A stretch of 64,000 bases of DNA from Streptomyces subrutilus (GCF_008704535.1 NZ_CP023701.1:2976001-3040000); one strand, 5' to 3'; shown: positions 44,088 to 54,182, numbered from the stretch's first letter. Notes: a model not told the origin generated them from the letters alone. Program-made: numbers and translations.

Positions 44088-44620
44088 CTACCAGGTGCCG
44101 GCCGGCGCCTGCCAGCTCTTCAGGGGGCTGTCGAACCCGCCGTCCGCGCGCGACCTGAAGGTGTGCGCCATGCTGGATCCGGCAGCGTGGTTGTACACGA
44201 CGGCGAGGTCGTCGCGGCCGTCCCTGTCCGTGTCGCCGGACACCGGCCTCCCGAGCGAGCCGGCGTACCACTGGCCCTCCTGGGCCTCCCAGCCCCTGAC
44301 GTCCTCGGCGCTCCCGCCGTCGGGCTTGCCGGCCAGGGTGAACAGGGCCGAGGTCTGGCCGCCGTAGTCGTAGACGGTGGCCAGGTCGGCCCGGCCGTCG
44401 CCGTTGAAGTCGCCCGCCAGCTCGGTGCGCAGGTGGGCGGTGCCGTCGGTCGGCCTGCGGCTGTGCCGGATGTAGCCGCCCGAGAAGTCCTCGCGGGGGC
44501 CGCCCGCGACGTCGTCCTCGTCCGACTGCGGATAGCCGAGGCAGCTCCTCTCGGCTCCGAGCTCGAACCACTTCTGCCGGATGCCGTCAGGACCGTCCGG
44601 GCACCGGTGCTCGGGTGCAA
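44088..44620 (-). pseudogene. FG-GAP / LGFP repeat protein remnant
   Basis: In the minus-strand frame ending at 44088 the product includes G-I-R-Q-K-W-F-E-L-G-A-E-R-S-C-L-G-Y-P-Q (LGFP repeat), then G-D-F-N-G-D-G-R-A-D-L-A-T-V-Y and G-D-T-D-R-D-G-R-D-D-L-A-V-V-Y (FG-GAP/VCBS calcium-binding repeats). No usable start codon lies near the 5' part and the frame is unlike coding sequence upstream of about 44610. This is therefore the tail of a secreted repeat protein gene that has lost its front. Confidence 0.7.
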
Positions 44621-45133
44621 GTGGATGCCGGTGCCGATGGCCGTCGTCCGGACGGCCGGGGAGCGATCCGTCCGTCCTTCAGCTTCCGCAGGCCGGTGTC
44701 GACCGGGACGGGCATGCCGCCCCGGCGGACGCGCGTGGTCTCACTGACTGAGTCCTCGGGGTCGGGTCCGGCGGCTCCCGGGGAGCCGCCGGAATCGGTG
44801 GGGACGCCCTGCCGATGAGCCAATTTTTGGCCATTCTTGACGAGAGATCGACGGTGTTCGAATCATTTCTAGCAGCCCCTACGACAAAAGGGCCAAGGGG
44901 AGCCTCTTTCGACACGCCGCGAGGGCTGTGTGCGCCGTGCGATATGGAATGCAATATTCCGAATAAATCATTCCGCTGAGCGCCCTGACCTGCCCTGATA
45001 CCGAACCTCCCCCGACATCCGGAACCTCCTCTCCGATCTTTCCTGGACCCGCACTTCCACTGTTAGGTTCAGCCCGATCGCCCTTAGCGCAGGAATCTGT
45101 GAACCTGCGCGTCCAGACTGGAGTGTTCGAATT
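44621..45133. promoter_or_regulatory. AT-rich leader region of the RHS gene
   Basis: No convincing gene. The stretch 44820-45000 is unusually AT-rich for this genome (GGAATGCAATATTCC palindrome at 44946-44960, AATAAATCATTCC after it). A possible promoter TTGACG (44837) with AATCAT 18 bases later would give a long leader. GGAG lies nine bases before the TTG start at 45134. Composition suggests acquired DNA. Confidence 0.4.
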
Positions 45134-48100
45134 TTGAGACGATCCCAGGCGCACGGCATGCGTGCGCCTTCGAGGCGTGTCTGGCGGTGGCCGATACCCG
45201 TTCTGGCCCTCGCCCTGATGACCACGGGCCTGACGGCCCTCGACTCGGCGGCGGCCTCCGGACCCGCCCTGCCCGGCAAGCAGAAACTGACCAAGGTCAC
45301 CGGTGAGCCCGTCACGGGCAAGCCGGCACCCGGACCCGCCGAATCCCAGACGAAGGCGTGGAAGAGCGCGCCGCGGATCGCGTGGCCCGCGGCCGGCTCG
45401 GCCGAGATCACGCTGCCGGACACCGCGACGGCCGCGTCGCCCGGCCCCGCTTCACCCGCTTCACCCGCTCCGGCCGCATCATCCGCATCATCCGCTTCGG
45501 GGAAGCGGGCCGCCGCGGGCGCCTTCGCGCTCCCGGCGGACGCGGCCGGCGCCCCCGGCCGGTCCGTCAAGGCCGGCAGGCTCCCCGTGTCGGTCGCGGC
45601 CGCGGGCCGCGCGGACGCGGCCGCGGGCGCCGCCCGGCAGTCCGCACCCGCGACCGCGGCGGCCGCCGCGGACCCGACCGGTGTCAAGCTGCAGGTCGCC
45701 CTGCAGGACAAGGCCACGGCCGAGCGCGCCGGACTGGCCAACAGCCTGCTCCTGTCGGTCAACCGCACCGACACGGGCACCGCGGCCGCTCCCGTCTCGG
45801 TGGAGCTGGACTACGCGGCCTTCAAGAACGCCTACGGCGGCGGCTGGGGCTCCCGCCTGCGCTTCACCGCGATCCCGACCTGCGCGCTGACCACCCCGGA
45901 CCGCCCGGAGTGCCGGGGCAGCACCCCGGTCACCACGGTGAACGACCCGCGCAGCGGCAAGCTCGTCGCCACCTTCGACGCCGCGCCCGCGTCCGCCCCC
46001 GCCAGGGCCGCGGGCAGCGGTTTCCTGCGCGCCCCGGCGACCGGGCCGGCCGCCGCGCCCGCGGCCGGCAGCGCCGTGACGCTGGCCGCCTCCGCCGGCG
46101 CCGACGGCGCGAACGGCACGTACAAGGCCACCTCGCTGAACCCCTCGGGTTCCTGGCAGGCCGGCGGCTCGGCGGGCGACTTCTCCTGGTCGTACCCGCT
46201 GGACATCCCCGCCTCCCTGGGCGGTCCGAGCCCGTCGCTGTCGCTGGGCTACTCCAGCGCGCAGATCGACGGCCGTACCTCGGCCTCCGCGCAGCAGACC
46301 TCCTGGGTCGGCGACGGCTGGGACCTGGCCTCGAACTTCATCGAGCGGTCCTACGTCCCCTGCAGCCAGGACAAGCGCAAGGGCTCCGGGTTCAACAACC
46401 CGAAGGACGACACCGGCGACCTGTGCCACGGCGCCCCGATGGTCACCCTGTCGCTCAACGGCGGCTCGACGCAGCTGGTCCTGGACGACACCACCGGGAA
46501 GTGGCGTCCGGCCAAGGACGACGGCTCCCGCGTCGAGCTGCTCCAGGGCGCCCAGAACGGCGACAAGGAGGGCGACCACTGGAGGTTCACCAACCCCCAG
46601 GGCATCCAGTTCTACTTCGGCCTGAACAAGCTCTCCGGCTGGACCGACGGCAAACCCGTCACCCACTCGGCCTGGACCGTCCCGGTCTACGCCAACCACC
46701 CGGGCGAGCCCTGCTACACCGCGGTGTTCGCCGACGCGGTCTGCGACCAGGCGTACCGCTGGAACCTCGACTACGTCGTGGACCCGCGCGGCAACGCGAT
46801 GACCTACTGGTACGACAAGGAGGTCAACCACTACGGCTCGAACTACAAGATCGCCGGTGGTTCGACCGCCCGCTCGTACGACCGCTCCGGCTGGCTCGAC
46901 CACATCTCGTACGGCCTGCGCAGCGACAACCTGTTCGCCAGTGCCCCGGCCCAGGTCGACTTCACCGTCGCCGAGCGCTGCCTGACGACGAAGGACTTCG
47001 ACTGCGCCGAGGCCAAGCTCAAGCCCGAGGTCGACTGGAACATCGCCAAGATGTGGCCGGACACCCCCGGTGACCAGCTCTGCGCCGCGGGCGAGGAGTG
47101 CAAGGCCCGCTTCACGCCGACCTTCTTCTCCCGCAAGCGCCTGACCGAGGTCACCACCAAGGTCTGGAACGGCACCAAGCACACCCCGGTCGACACCTGG
47201 AAGCTGACCCAGGACTTCCCGCAGACCGGTGACGGCACCGACTACCCGCTGTGGCTCTCCGCGATCGAGCACACCGGCCGCAACGGCGACGCGGTGACGC
47301 TGCCGCCCGTGAAGTTCCGCGGCAAGCAGCTCCCCAACCGCGTCGACGGCATGGGCGACGGCAAGCCGCCCTACCTGCGCTACCGCATCGAGGCCATCGA
47401 CACCGAGACCGGCTCCACGATCCTGGCGCACTACAAGGACCCGGAGTGCCGCGCGGCCGACCCGCGCGTCATGCCGGCCTCGCCGGAGTCGAACACGCTG
47501 CGCTGCTACCCGGTGGTCTCCGAGATCCCGGACCCCTCCGACCCCAAGCGCGAGAAGAAGCTCTACGTCACGGACTGGTTCCACAAGCACGTCGTGGACT
47601 GGGTCCAGGAGGAGGACCGCAACGGCAACTCGCCGACGCGGCGCACCGAGTACGAGTTCGTCGGCAGCCCCGCGTGGGCGTTCGACGACGAGACCGAGAT
47701 GATGCGTCCCAAGACGCGCACCTGGTCCCAGTGGCGCGGCTACGAACGGGTCCGCACCCGTATCGGCTCGGCGCCGGACAAGCGCTCGAAGACGGAGACG
47801 CTGTTCTTCCGCGGCCTCGACGGCGACCGGGCGGGCCCCTCCGGGGGCACCCGGTCCGTCAAGGTCAGGGACTCCGAGGGCAACGAGATCGCCGACCACC
47901 GCCTCTACGCCGGCCAGACCCGCGAGGTCCTGGCGTACAACGGCGAGGCCGGCGCCCTGGAGGCGGCCACCACCTACACCCCGTGGCTGCACGGCCCGAC
48001 CGCGACCCGGCTGCGCAAGGGCGAGGTGCCCGAGGAGGACATCGAGCCGCAGCAGGCCTACGTGCAGCAGACCACGGGGGTCGACTCCCGCATCCTGCTG

Positions 48101-51100
48101 TCGGACGGCCGCGGCTGGCGGCGGACGGCGATGGCCACCACCTACGACGCCCGCGGCTTCGCCCAATCGGTGTCGAACCGCGGTGACGTGGCCGATCCGA
48201 CGGACGACAGCTGCACCCGCTACGAGTACGACGCGGACGAGACCCGCTGGATCATCGCCCGCCAGAAGCGGGTGGAGACGGTCGCCAAGGCCTGCGACGC
48301 CACCGGCGTCCAGCGTCCGGCGGACGTGACCTCGGACTCGCGGATGTCCTACGACGCGGCGGGCAACCTCAAGTCGACCGAATCGCTCTCGGGTTATTCC
48401 GGCGGCACGCCGGTCTACCAGACGGACGGCAGCGCGACCTTCGACGCCTACGGCCGGATGAAGACCAGCACCGACGTGTTCGGCCAGGTCTCCAGGGTCG
48501 ACTACACGCCCGCTTCGGGTCAGATCGTCACGAAGGTGGTGACCACCAACTCCGCCGGCCACACCGAGACCACGGAGACCGACCAGGGCCGCGGCTCGGT
48601 GCTGGCGAAACAGGACACCAACGGCCGACGCCAGGTGCTCCGGTACGACGGCCTCGGCCGGCTGCTGAAGGTCTGGTCCCCGGACCGCGATCCGCTCAGC
48701 CACTCGCCCGACGGCGAGTTCGCCTACGACGTCCGCACCGACGGCCCCGTCGTCATCACCAACAAGAGCCTGCTGGACGACGGCACCTACCGCACCAGCT
48801 ACGACCTGTACGACAGCAGCCTGCGCATCCGCCAGACCCAGATGGAGGCGCTCGGCGGCGGCCGGGTCATCAGCGACACCTTCTACAACAGCCTCGGCCA
48901 GGTGTGGAAGAGCAACGGCGCCTACTACACGGGCGGCGCTCCCTCGAAGGTCCAGTGGGCCCCGAAGGACAACGAGGTCCCGTCGTCGACGATGACCGAG
49001 TACGACGGCTCCGGTCGCTCGGTCGCGCAGATCTCGCGGAAGTTCGGCGAGGAGACCTCCCGTACGACCACCTCGTACGGCGGCGACAACATCACCGTCG
49101 ACCCGCCCAAGGGCGAGACCCCGACCCGGGCCTTCCTGGACGGTCAGGGACGCAAGACCGAGCTGCGGTTCTTCCGCTCCGATTCGCCGACCGGTGCCTA
49201 CGACAAGACCACGTACGCGTACAACCGGCGCGGCCGGCTGGAGTCCGTCGTCAGCCAGGCGGGCGACAGGTGGGCCTTCGAGTACGACATCCGAGGCCGC
49301 CAGATCAAGCAGACGGACCCCGACAAGGGCACGTCGACCATGGCGTACGGCCAGGGTGACCGGATGGCGACCGTCACGGACGCCCGAGGCAAGGTCATCG
49401 CTCCCGAGTACGACGCCCTGGGCCGGGTCGTCGCCACCCACGAGGGCTCGGTGACGGGCCCGAAGCTGACCTCGACCACCTTCGACACCCTGCCGGGTGC
49501 GATCGGCCTTCCGGTCGCCTCGACGCGGTACGTGGACGGCAATGCCTACACGCAGGAGGTGACCGGCTACGACAGCGAGTACCGGCCGACCGGGACGAAG
49601 ACCACCATCCCGGCGTCGGAAGGCGATCTGGCCGGGACGTACTCCTTCTCCACCGGGTACCGGCCCAACACCGGGCTGACGGCGTGGACGAACCTGCCCG
49701 CGGCGGGCGGCCTGCCCGCCGAGCGCACCACCCTGGCGTACAACCACTACGAGCTGCCCACCCTCATGGGTGTCCAGGGCAAGACCTTCGTCGGCAAGGT
49801 CGACTACTCGCCCATGGGCGACGTGCTCCGCACCGAGACCGGCGCGGCCGGCTCCCAGGTCTACGCGACGCACTTCTACGACGAGCAGACGCGCAGGCTC
49901 ACGCGCACGGTCAACGACCGGGAAAGGTCGCCCGGCCGGATCAACGACACGTCGTTCGACTACGACGCCGTCGGCAACGTCCTGAAGGTCACCGACAAGG
50001 AGGGGCCCGACGCGCTCACCGACGTCCAGTGCTTCGCCTACGACTACCTGCGCCGCATGAACGACGCCTGGACCGCGACGGACGACTGCGCGGCCCAGCC
50101 GGGCGCGGCGGGCCCCGACGCGAAGCCCCGGGTCGGCGGACCGAACGCGTACTGGAGCTCGTACAGCTTCGACGCGGCCGGCAACCGGACCAAGGAGGTC
50201 CAGCACTCCCCGACCGGTGACCTCACCAAGGACGTCACCCGCAGCTACACCTACGGGACGCCGGGCCAGGCCGCCGCCAACAGGCTCCAGAAGGTCGACA
50301 CCGCCGGTCCCGGCGGCTCCCGCACCGAGTCGTACACGTACGACGAGACGGGCAACACCAAGACCCGCACGCTCCAGGGCGACACCCAGACCCTGGACTG
50401 GGACGCCTCGGGCCGGCTGACGAAGGTCAGCAAGGGCGCCGAGACGACCGGGTTCGTCTACGACTCCGGCGGCAAGCGCCTCATCAAGCGGGATCCGTCC
50501 GGCACCACGCTGTACCTGCCGGGTACCGAGATCAAGCTCACGGCCGCCGGAAAGGTCGAGGGCACGCGCTACTACGCCCACCCGGCTGGTCCGATGATGG
50601 TCAAGACGGCCAAGGACGGCGTGATCTCCACGTCGTACCTGATGGGCGACAAGAACGGCACCTCGTCCACCGCCGTGGACGCCGCCACGTCGGCGATCAC
50701 CCGCAGGAAGTTCACCCCCTACGGTGACGCGCGCGGGCCGGCGCCGACCGTGTGGCCCGGCAAGAAGGGCTTCGTCGGCGGAGAGATCGACGAGTCCATC
50801 GGCACGGTCCACCTGGGGGCGCGGGAGTACGACCCCACGACGGGCCGGTTCCTGTCGGTCGACCCGGTGGTCGACTACAACGAGCCCAGGCAGATGAACC
50901 CGTACGCCTACGCGAACAATTCGCCGGTGACGTACAGCGATCCGAGCGGCCTGTCGATCGCGCCCCCCACGATGCCGATCAAGGACTTCTCGGACGCCGA
51001 GGCCGCCTGGGCCAACATGATCCAGGGCAAGAGCGCCTTGGACATCGCCCTCGAAGTCGCCATGGGCATCCTGAAGGACGCCTCGGGCTACAACGACATC

Positions 51101-52429
51101 CGCGACTGCCTCGGCGGATCGTGGGGCGCCTGCGCAGGTCTGGCCCTGGACGCGGCACTGCCCTTCGCGGGCCGTGCCAAGCGCATCCTGAAGGCCCTGG
51201 ACCGTGCGTGGGACGCCTTCAACAGCTGGTCGCACAAGCTCGCCCTGGCACGGGACATCCTCGCGCGCGTCGAACGCTTCCAGCAGGCGATGGCCAAGTA
51301 CGCCGAGGACCTGGCCGAGTGGAAACGGCAGATAGAGGAGGCCGCCGAACGGGCGAGAAAGCTGGAGGAGGAAGCGGCCGCGGCCCGGAGAGCCGCCCAG
51401 GAGGCGGCCGCCGCGGCCGCCAAGAAGGCCGACGAGGCCAAGGCGACGGCGGCGCGGCAGGGCAAGTCCTCGGCGACCAAGGCCAAGAAGGCCGACGGCG
51501 ACGGCAAGGCGTCCAAGTCCGCGGAGACGAAGAAGTCCGACGGCCCGAAGAAGTCCACGGCGAAGGACAGCGACGGCGGCAGCCCGGGCTGCGAGACCGG
51601 CAACAGCTTCGTCCCGGGCACCAAGGTGCTGATGGCCGACGGTTCGTCCAAGCCGATCGAGGAGGTCGAGCTCGGTGACGAGGTCGTGGCCACGAACGCC
51701 GAGTCCGGGGCCACCTCCGCCCAGCCCGTCGCCGCGAAGATTGTCGGCGAGGGCGAGAAGCACCTCGTCGAGATCACCATCGACACCGACGGTGGCGCCG
51801 GCGATGTCTCGCAGACGCTGACCGCGACCGACGGCCACCCCTTCTGGGTCCCGTCGCTGGGCACCTGGCTGAAGGCCACGGGTCTGACGGCCGGCCAGTG
51901 GCTCCAGACCTCGGGGGGCACCTGGGTCCAGGTCACCGAGGTCAAGCGGTGGACCCAGCAGAAGCGGGTCCACAACCTCACGGTGGCCAACGAGCACACC
52001 TACCACGTGCTCGCGGGCGCCGCCCCGGTCCTGGTCCACAACTGCGGTGTCGCTCTGGGTTACCAGAAGAGCGGTACGGCCAAGTGGGCCGACGGCAAGA
52101 AGCTCACGCACTACATGAAGGAAGAGTTCCAGGAAAGCTGGAGCATGCACGTGCGCAACGCCATCGACGACCCCAACAAGGCCATCCACGTGTACACCGA
52201 GGAATTCGACGGTGGATTCGAGGGAATGGCGACGGCGGGTCTGAAGGGCGGCGCAGGTGTCCACGCGACGCAGCAGGAGATGGCCTGGCTCGCCCGGTCC
52301 GTCATCGGCGGTCGGAGATCTTGGGATACGATCACGTTCTATGACAAGAACGGCCTGGTAGACATTCCGGAACCGAAGTGGCAAGAAGGCAAGTGGTATA
52401 CCGCTTGGACCTTCGAGTGGGCTCCGTAG
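45134..52429 (+). CDS. RHS-repeat polymorphic toxin with Hint domain
   Basis: 2,431 residues from TTG 45134 (ATG 45158 possible). A signal/anchor helix (I-P-V-L-A-L-A-L-M-T-T-G-L-T-A-L) is followed by an Ala/Pro-rich segment. The long YD-repeat shell (about 650-1860) has units such as Y-S-F-D-A-A-G-N-R-T-K-E and Y-T-Y-D-E-T-G-N-T-K-T. The RHS core ends L-G-A-R-E-Y-D-P-T-T-G-R-F-L-S-V-D-P-V...N-P-Y-A-Y-A-N-N-S-P (to about 1940). A Lys/Ala/Glu coiled coil spans about 2040-2145. A Hint autoprotease (F-V-P-G-T-K-V-L-M-A-D-G to V-L-V-H-N-C, about 2155-2304) precedes a 127-residue C-terminal toxin (L-G-Y-Q-K-S-G-T-A-K-W-A-D...T-H-Y-M-K-E-E-F) of uncertain type, perhaps Ntox27-like. RHS shells encapsulate and deliver toxins against rivals. 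The toxin region is less GC-rich than the shell. Confidence 0.9.
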   Translation: MRRSQAHGMRAPSRRVWRWPIPVLALALMTTGLTALDSAAASGPALPGKQKLTKVTGEPVTGKPAPGPAESQTKAWKSAPRIAWPAAGSAEITLPDTATAASPGPASPASPAPAASSASSASGKRAAAGAFALPADAAGAPGRSVKAGRLPVSVAAAGRADAAAGAARQSAPATAAAAADPTGVKLQVALQDKATAERAGLANSLLLSVNRTDTGTAAAPVSVELDYAAFKNAYGGGWGSRLRFTAIPTCALTTPDRPECRGSTPVTTVNDPRSGKLVATFDAAPASAPARAAGSGFLRAPATGPAAAPAAGSAVTLAASAGADGANGTYKATSLNPSGSWQAGGSAGDFSWSYPLDIPASLGGPSPSLSLGYSSAQIDGRTSASAQQTSWVGDGWDLASNFIERSYVPCSQDKRKGSGFNNPKDDTGDLCHGAPMVTLSLNGGSTQLVLDDTTGKWRPAKDDGSRVELLQGAQNGDKEGDHWRFTNPQGIQFYFGLNKLSGWTDGKPVTHSAWTVPVYANHPGEPCYTAVFADAVCDQAYRWNLDYVVDPRGNAMTYWYDKEVNHYGSNYKIAGGSTARSYDRSGWLDHISYGLRSDNLFASAPAQVDFTVAERCLTTKDFDCAEAKLKPEVDWNIAKMWPDTPGDQLCAAGEECKARFTPTFFSRKRLTEVTTKVWNGTKHTPVDTWKLTQDFPQTGDGTDYPLWLSAIEHTGRNGDAVTLPPVKFRGKQLPNRVDGMGDGKPPYLRYRIEAIDTETGSTILAHYKDPECRAADPRVMPASPESNTLRCYPVVSEIPDPSDPKREKKLYVTDWFHKHVVDWVQEEDRNGNSPTRRTEYEFVGSPAWAFDDETEMMRPKTRTWSQWRGYERVRTRIGSAPDKRSKTETLFFRGLDGDRAGPSGGTRSVKVRDSEGNEIADHRLYAGQTREVLAYNGEAGALEAATTYTPWLHGPTATRLRKGEVPEEDIEPQQAYVQQTTGVDSRILLSDGRGWRRTAMATTYDARGFAQSVSNRGDVADPTDDSCTRYEYDADETRWIIARQKRVETVAKACDATGVQRPADVTSDSRMSYDAAGNLKSTESLSGYSGGTPVYQTDGSATFDAYGRMKTSTDVFGQVSRVDYTPASGQIVTKVVTTNSAGHTETTETDQGRGSVLAKQDTNGRRQVLRYDGLGRLLKVWSPDRDPLSHSPDGEFAYDVRTDGPVVITNKSLLDDGTYRTSYDLYDSSLRIRQTQMEALGGGRVISDTFYNSLGQVWKSNGAYYTGGAPSKVQWAPKDNEVPSSTMTEYDGSGRSVAQISRKFGEETSRTTTSYGGDNITVDPPKGETPTRAFLDGQGRKTELRFFRSDSPTGAYDKTTYAYNRRGRLESVVSQAGDRWAFEYDIRGRQIKQTDPDKGTSTMAYGQGDRMATVTDARGKVIAPEYDALGRVVATHEGSVTGPKLTSTTFDTLPGAIGLPVASTRYVDGNAYTQEVTGYDSEYRPTGTKTTIPASEGDLAGTYSFSTGYRPNTGLTAWTNLPAAGGLPAERTTLAYNHYELPTLMGVQGKTFVGKVDYSPMGDVLRTETGAAGSQVYATHFYDEQTRRLTRTVNDRERSPGRINDTSFDYDAVGNVLKVTDKEGPDALTDVQCFAYDYLRRMNDAWTATDDCAAQPGAAGPDAKPRVGGPNAYWSSYSFDAAGNRTKEVQHSPTGDLTKDVTRSYTYGTPGQAAANRLQKVDTAGPGGSRTESYTYDETGNTKTRTLQGDTQTLDWDASGRLTKVSKGAETTGFVYDSGGKRLIKRDPSGTTLYLPGTEIKLTAAGKVEGTRYYAHPAGPMMVKTAKDGVISTSYLMGDKNGTSSTAVDAATSAITRRKFTPYGDARGPAPTVWPGKKGFVGGEIDESIGTVHLGAREYDPTTGRFLSVDPVVDYNEPRQMNPYAYANNSPVTYSDPSGLSIAPPTMPIKDFSDAEAAWANMIQGKSALDIALEVAMGILKDASGYNDIRDCLGGSWGACAGLALDAALPFAGRAKRILKALDRAWDAFNSWSHKLALARDILARVERFQQAMAKYAEDLAEWKRQIEEAAERARKLEEEAAAARRAAQEAAAAAAKKADEAKATAARQGKSSATKAKKADGDGKASKSAETKKSDGPKKSTAKDSDGGSPGCETGNSFVPGTKVLMADGSSKPIEEVELGDEVVATNAESGATSAQPVAAKIVGEGEKHLVEITIDTDGGAGDVSQTLTATDGHPFWVPSLGTWLKATGLTAGQWLQTSGGTWVQVTEVKRWTQQKRVHNLTVANEHTYHVLAGAAPVLVHNCGVALGYQKSGTAKWADGKKLTHYMKEEFQESWSMHVRNAIDDPNKAIHVYTEEFDGGFEGMATAGLKGGAGVHATQQEMAWLARSVIGGRRSWDTITFYDKNGLVDIPEPKWQEGKWYTAWTFEWAP

Positions 52430-52439
52430 TTCCAATCCA

Positions 52440-52476
52440 CCGGTGGGCGGGCTCCTGTCAGGGGCCCGCCCACCGG
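52440..52476 (+). other. 13-bp stem-loop between toxin and immunity genes
   Basis: CCGGTGGGCGGGC (52440-52452) pairs perfectly with 52464-52476 around an 11-base loop, ten bases after the toxin stop and 24 before the immunity gene start. It could partly terminate transcription or protect mRNA, setting the toxin/immunity ratio. There is no U tract. Confidence 0.6.
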
Positions 52477-52500
52477 GCTGTCCGCACCGAGGAGATCTCG

Positions 52501-53211
52501 ATGAACCCTTCCGTCCCCCCCGGACCGGCCGACGACCCGCGCACCGCCCCCTACCCGGACCTCGTCGCCTCGGGTGGGCTGCGGCCGGCCCTCGCTTCGA
52601 CCGCCCGCGAGCTGCACGTCGACCTCGGCCTCGCCGGGGACGGCTCCGAGTCGGATGCGCAGGACTGGTCAACGGCCCGCATCGCCTCGCCGCGCGGCGA
52701 GGTCCGGGTGAACCTCGGACTCGGGGTGCGCCGGTTCTCCCTCACGATGGATAGCGGCCGCGGGTACGTCTGGGCCTCCGGAAGCACCACGGAACTATCC
52801 GAGGCGGTCGGTGCGATCGCCTTCTGGAGGGAGGGCGCCACCTTGGTCGAACTCGGCGCGCGTTTCCCCTTCATGGAATTCAGCAGGATGAGCCGGGCAT
52901 ACGAGGACGGGAACCCGATCGAAACCCAGTGGGCCATCCTCATGGAAAGCGATGAATTCCCGGCGTACCGGGAATTGCTGCCGGCGCTGCACGCCGACCC
53001 CGGCCTGCGCCGGCTCTTTCCGTTCTTCTCCCACTGGACCTTGAGGATGACGGCGGACCACCCCGACGCGGGCGCGGGCGAGATCGTGGTCCGTCGGCGC
53101 GCGGGCGAGGACTACGTCCTGTGGTCCTCCGCCGCCCCCGATCGGAAGGTCGGGTTCCGACGGGTGGAGGACGTGGTGCGCGCCGCGGCGGCCCTTCGCC
53201 CCACCCCGTAG
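52501..53211 (+). CDS. DUF6193 family protein, probable immunity partner of the RHS toxin
   Basis: 236 residues from ATG 52501 with GAGGAG upstream. It resembles DUF6193 proteins: F-W-R-E-G-A-T-L-V-E-L-G-A-R-F-P-F-M-E, A-Y-E-D-G-N-P-I-E-T-Q-W, and L-R-R-L-F-P-F-F-S-H-W-T-L. No signal peptide, so cytoplasmic, as expected for immunity to a nucleic-acid or cytoplasmic toxin. It starts 71 bases after the toxin gene, the standard place for a cognate immunity gene. Neutralisation is inferred from position; the family has no firm biochemical role known to me. Confidence 0.7.
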   Translation: MNPSVPPGPADDPRTAPYPDLVASGGLRPALASTARELHVDLGLAGDGSESDAQDWSTARIASPRGEVRVNLGLGVRRFSLTMDSGRGYVWASGSTTELSEAVGAIAFWREGATLVELGARFPFMEFSRMSRAYEDGNPIETQWAILMESDEFPAYRELLPALHADPGLRRLFPFFSHWTLRMTADHPDAGAGEIVVRRRAGEDYVLWSSAAPDRKVGFRRVEDVVRAAAALRPTP

Positions 53212-53221
53212 CCCCCCGCCC

Positions 53222-54175
53222 TCACCGCCGCCGCATGTCCGCCACCCTCGCGCGTTCCCGCTCCCCCGTCTCCGGCAGCATGCCCGCGCTGCGCAGCTGC
53301 GCCGTCGGGCCGCCGCGGCGCTGGACCGGGAGGGGGGACTCGCGGCGCTGACGGCGGCCCTGCATGCCGTCCACCTGGCCGCCGCCCGGGGCGGCCGAGC
53401 CCGCCACCGTGATCTGGACGCCCTGGTCGGCCAGGGCCTGGAGCTCCGTCGCCGCCCGGTCGTCGTGTGCCGGGGGCTCGTCGGTCACCAGTCGGGTCAT
53501 CACGTCCGCGGGGACGGTCTGGAACATGGTGTCGGTGCCGATCTTCGTGTGGTCGGCCAGCACCACCACCTCCGCGGCCGCCTGCACCAGTGCCCGGTCC
53601 ACGCTCGCGGAGAGCATGTTGGAGGTGGACAGGCCGCGCTCGGCGGTCAGGCCGCTGCCCGAGATGAAGGCCCGGGAGACCCGCAGCCCCTGGAGGGACT
53701 GCTCGGCCCCGCTGCCGACCAGCGCGTAGTTGGAGCCGCGCAGGGTGCCGCCGGTCATGACGACCTCGACCCGGTTGGCGTGGGCCAGCGCCTGGGCGAC
53801 GAGCAGCGAGTTGGTGACGACGGTCAGTCCGGGCACCCGGGCGAGCCGGCGGGCCAGCTCCTGGGTCGTGGTGCCCGCGCCGACGACGATGGCCTCGCCC
53901 TCTTCCACGAGGGAGGCCGCGACATCGGCGATGGCGGTCTTCTCCGCCGTCGCGAGATGGGACTTTTGCGGAAAGCCGGACTCCCGCGTGAAACCGCCCG
54001 GCAGTACCGCACCGCCGTGCCGGCGGTCGAGGAGTCCTTCTGCCTCCAGCGCCCGCACGTCCCGCCGTACGGTCACTTCGGAGGTCTGGACGACGCGGGC
54101 GAGCTCCCGGAGCGATACCGCTCCGTTGGCCCGCACCATTTCGAGGATCAATTGGCGACGTTCTGCAGCGAACAC
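53222..54175 (-). CDS. DeoR/GlpR family transcriptional regulator
   Basis: 317 residues. The N-terminal helix-turn-helix ([20 protein letters not shown]) contains the DeoR signature [10 protein letters not shown]. The sugar-phosphate-binding domain has [11 protein letters not shown] and [12 protein letters not shown]. The tail after residue 255 is Arg/Gln/Pro-rich and unconserved. The GTG start is leaderless (TACTGT seven bases before). Nearby nucleoside phosphorylase and phosphosugar mutase genes hint at pentose or nucleoside-derived effectors, which is inference. Confidence 0.9.
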   Translation of the reverse strand: MFAAERRQLILEMVRANGAVSLRELARVVQTSEVTVRRDVRALEAEGLLDRRHGGAVLPGGFTRESGFPQKSHLATAEKTAIADVAASLVEEGEAIVVGAGTTTQELARRLARVPGLTVVTNSLLVAQALAHANRVEVVMTGGTLRGSNYALVGSGAEQSLQGLRVSRAFISGSGLTAERGLSTSNMLSASVDRALVQAAAEVVVLADHTKIGTDTMFQTVPADVMTRLVTDEPPAHDDRAATELQALADQGVQITVAGSAAPGGGQVDGMQGRRQRRESPLPVQRRGGPTAQLRSAGMLPETGERERARVADMRRR

Positions 54176-54182
54176 GAAACTG

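Noticed and set aside
44587-44823. 78-codon frame with M-P-V-P-V-D-T-G-L-R upstream of the FG-GAP remnant
   Set aside because: Out of frame with the repeats, Arg/Pro-rich end, no ribosome binding site; at most a frameshifted leftover.
44879-45154. 91-codon minus-strand frame overlapping the RHS start
   Set aside because: No domain, no ribosome binding site, and it covers the RHS leader region.
51605-52045. Protein-splicing intein
   Set aside because: The Hint fold is present but is followed only by a toxin tip and stop; the layout is that of a self-cleaving polymorphic toxin, with no C-terminal host protein to splice.
45488-52672. Open frame of about 2,400 codons antisense to the RHS gene
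   Set aside because: Val/Leu/Gly/Arg-rich shadow with no recognisable motif; the plus strand has clear YD repeats, RHS core and Hint domain.
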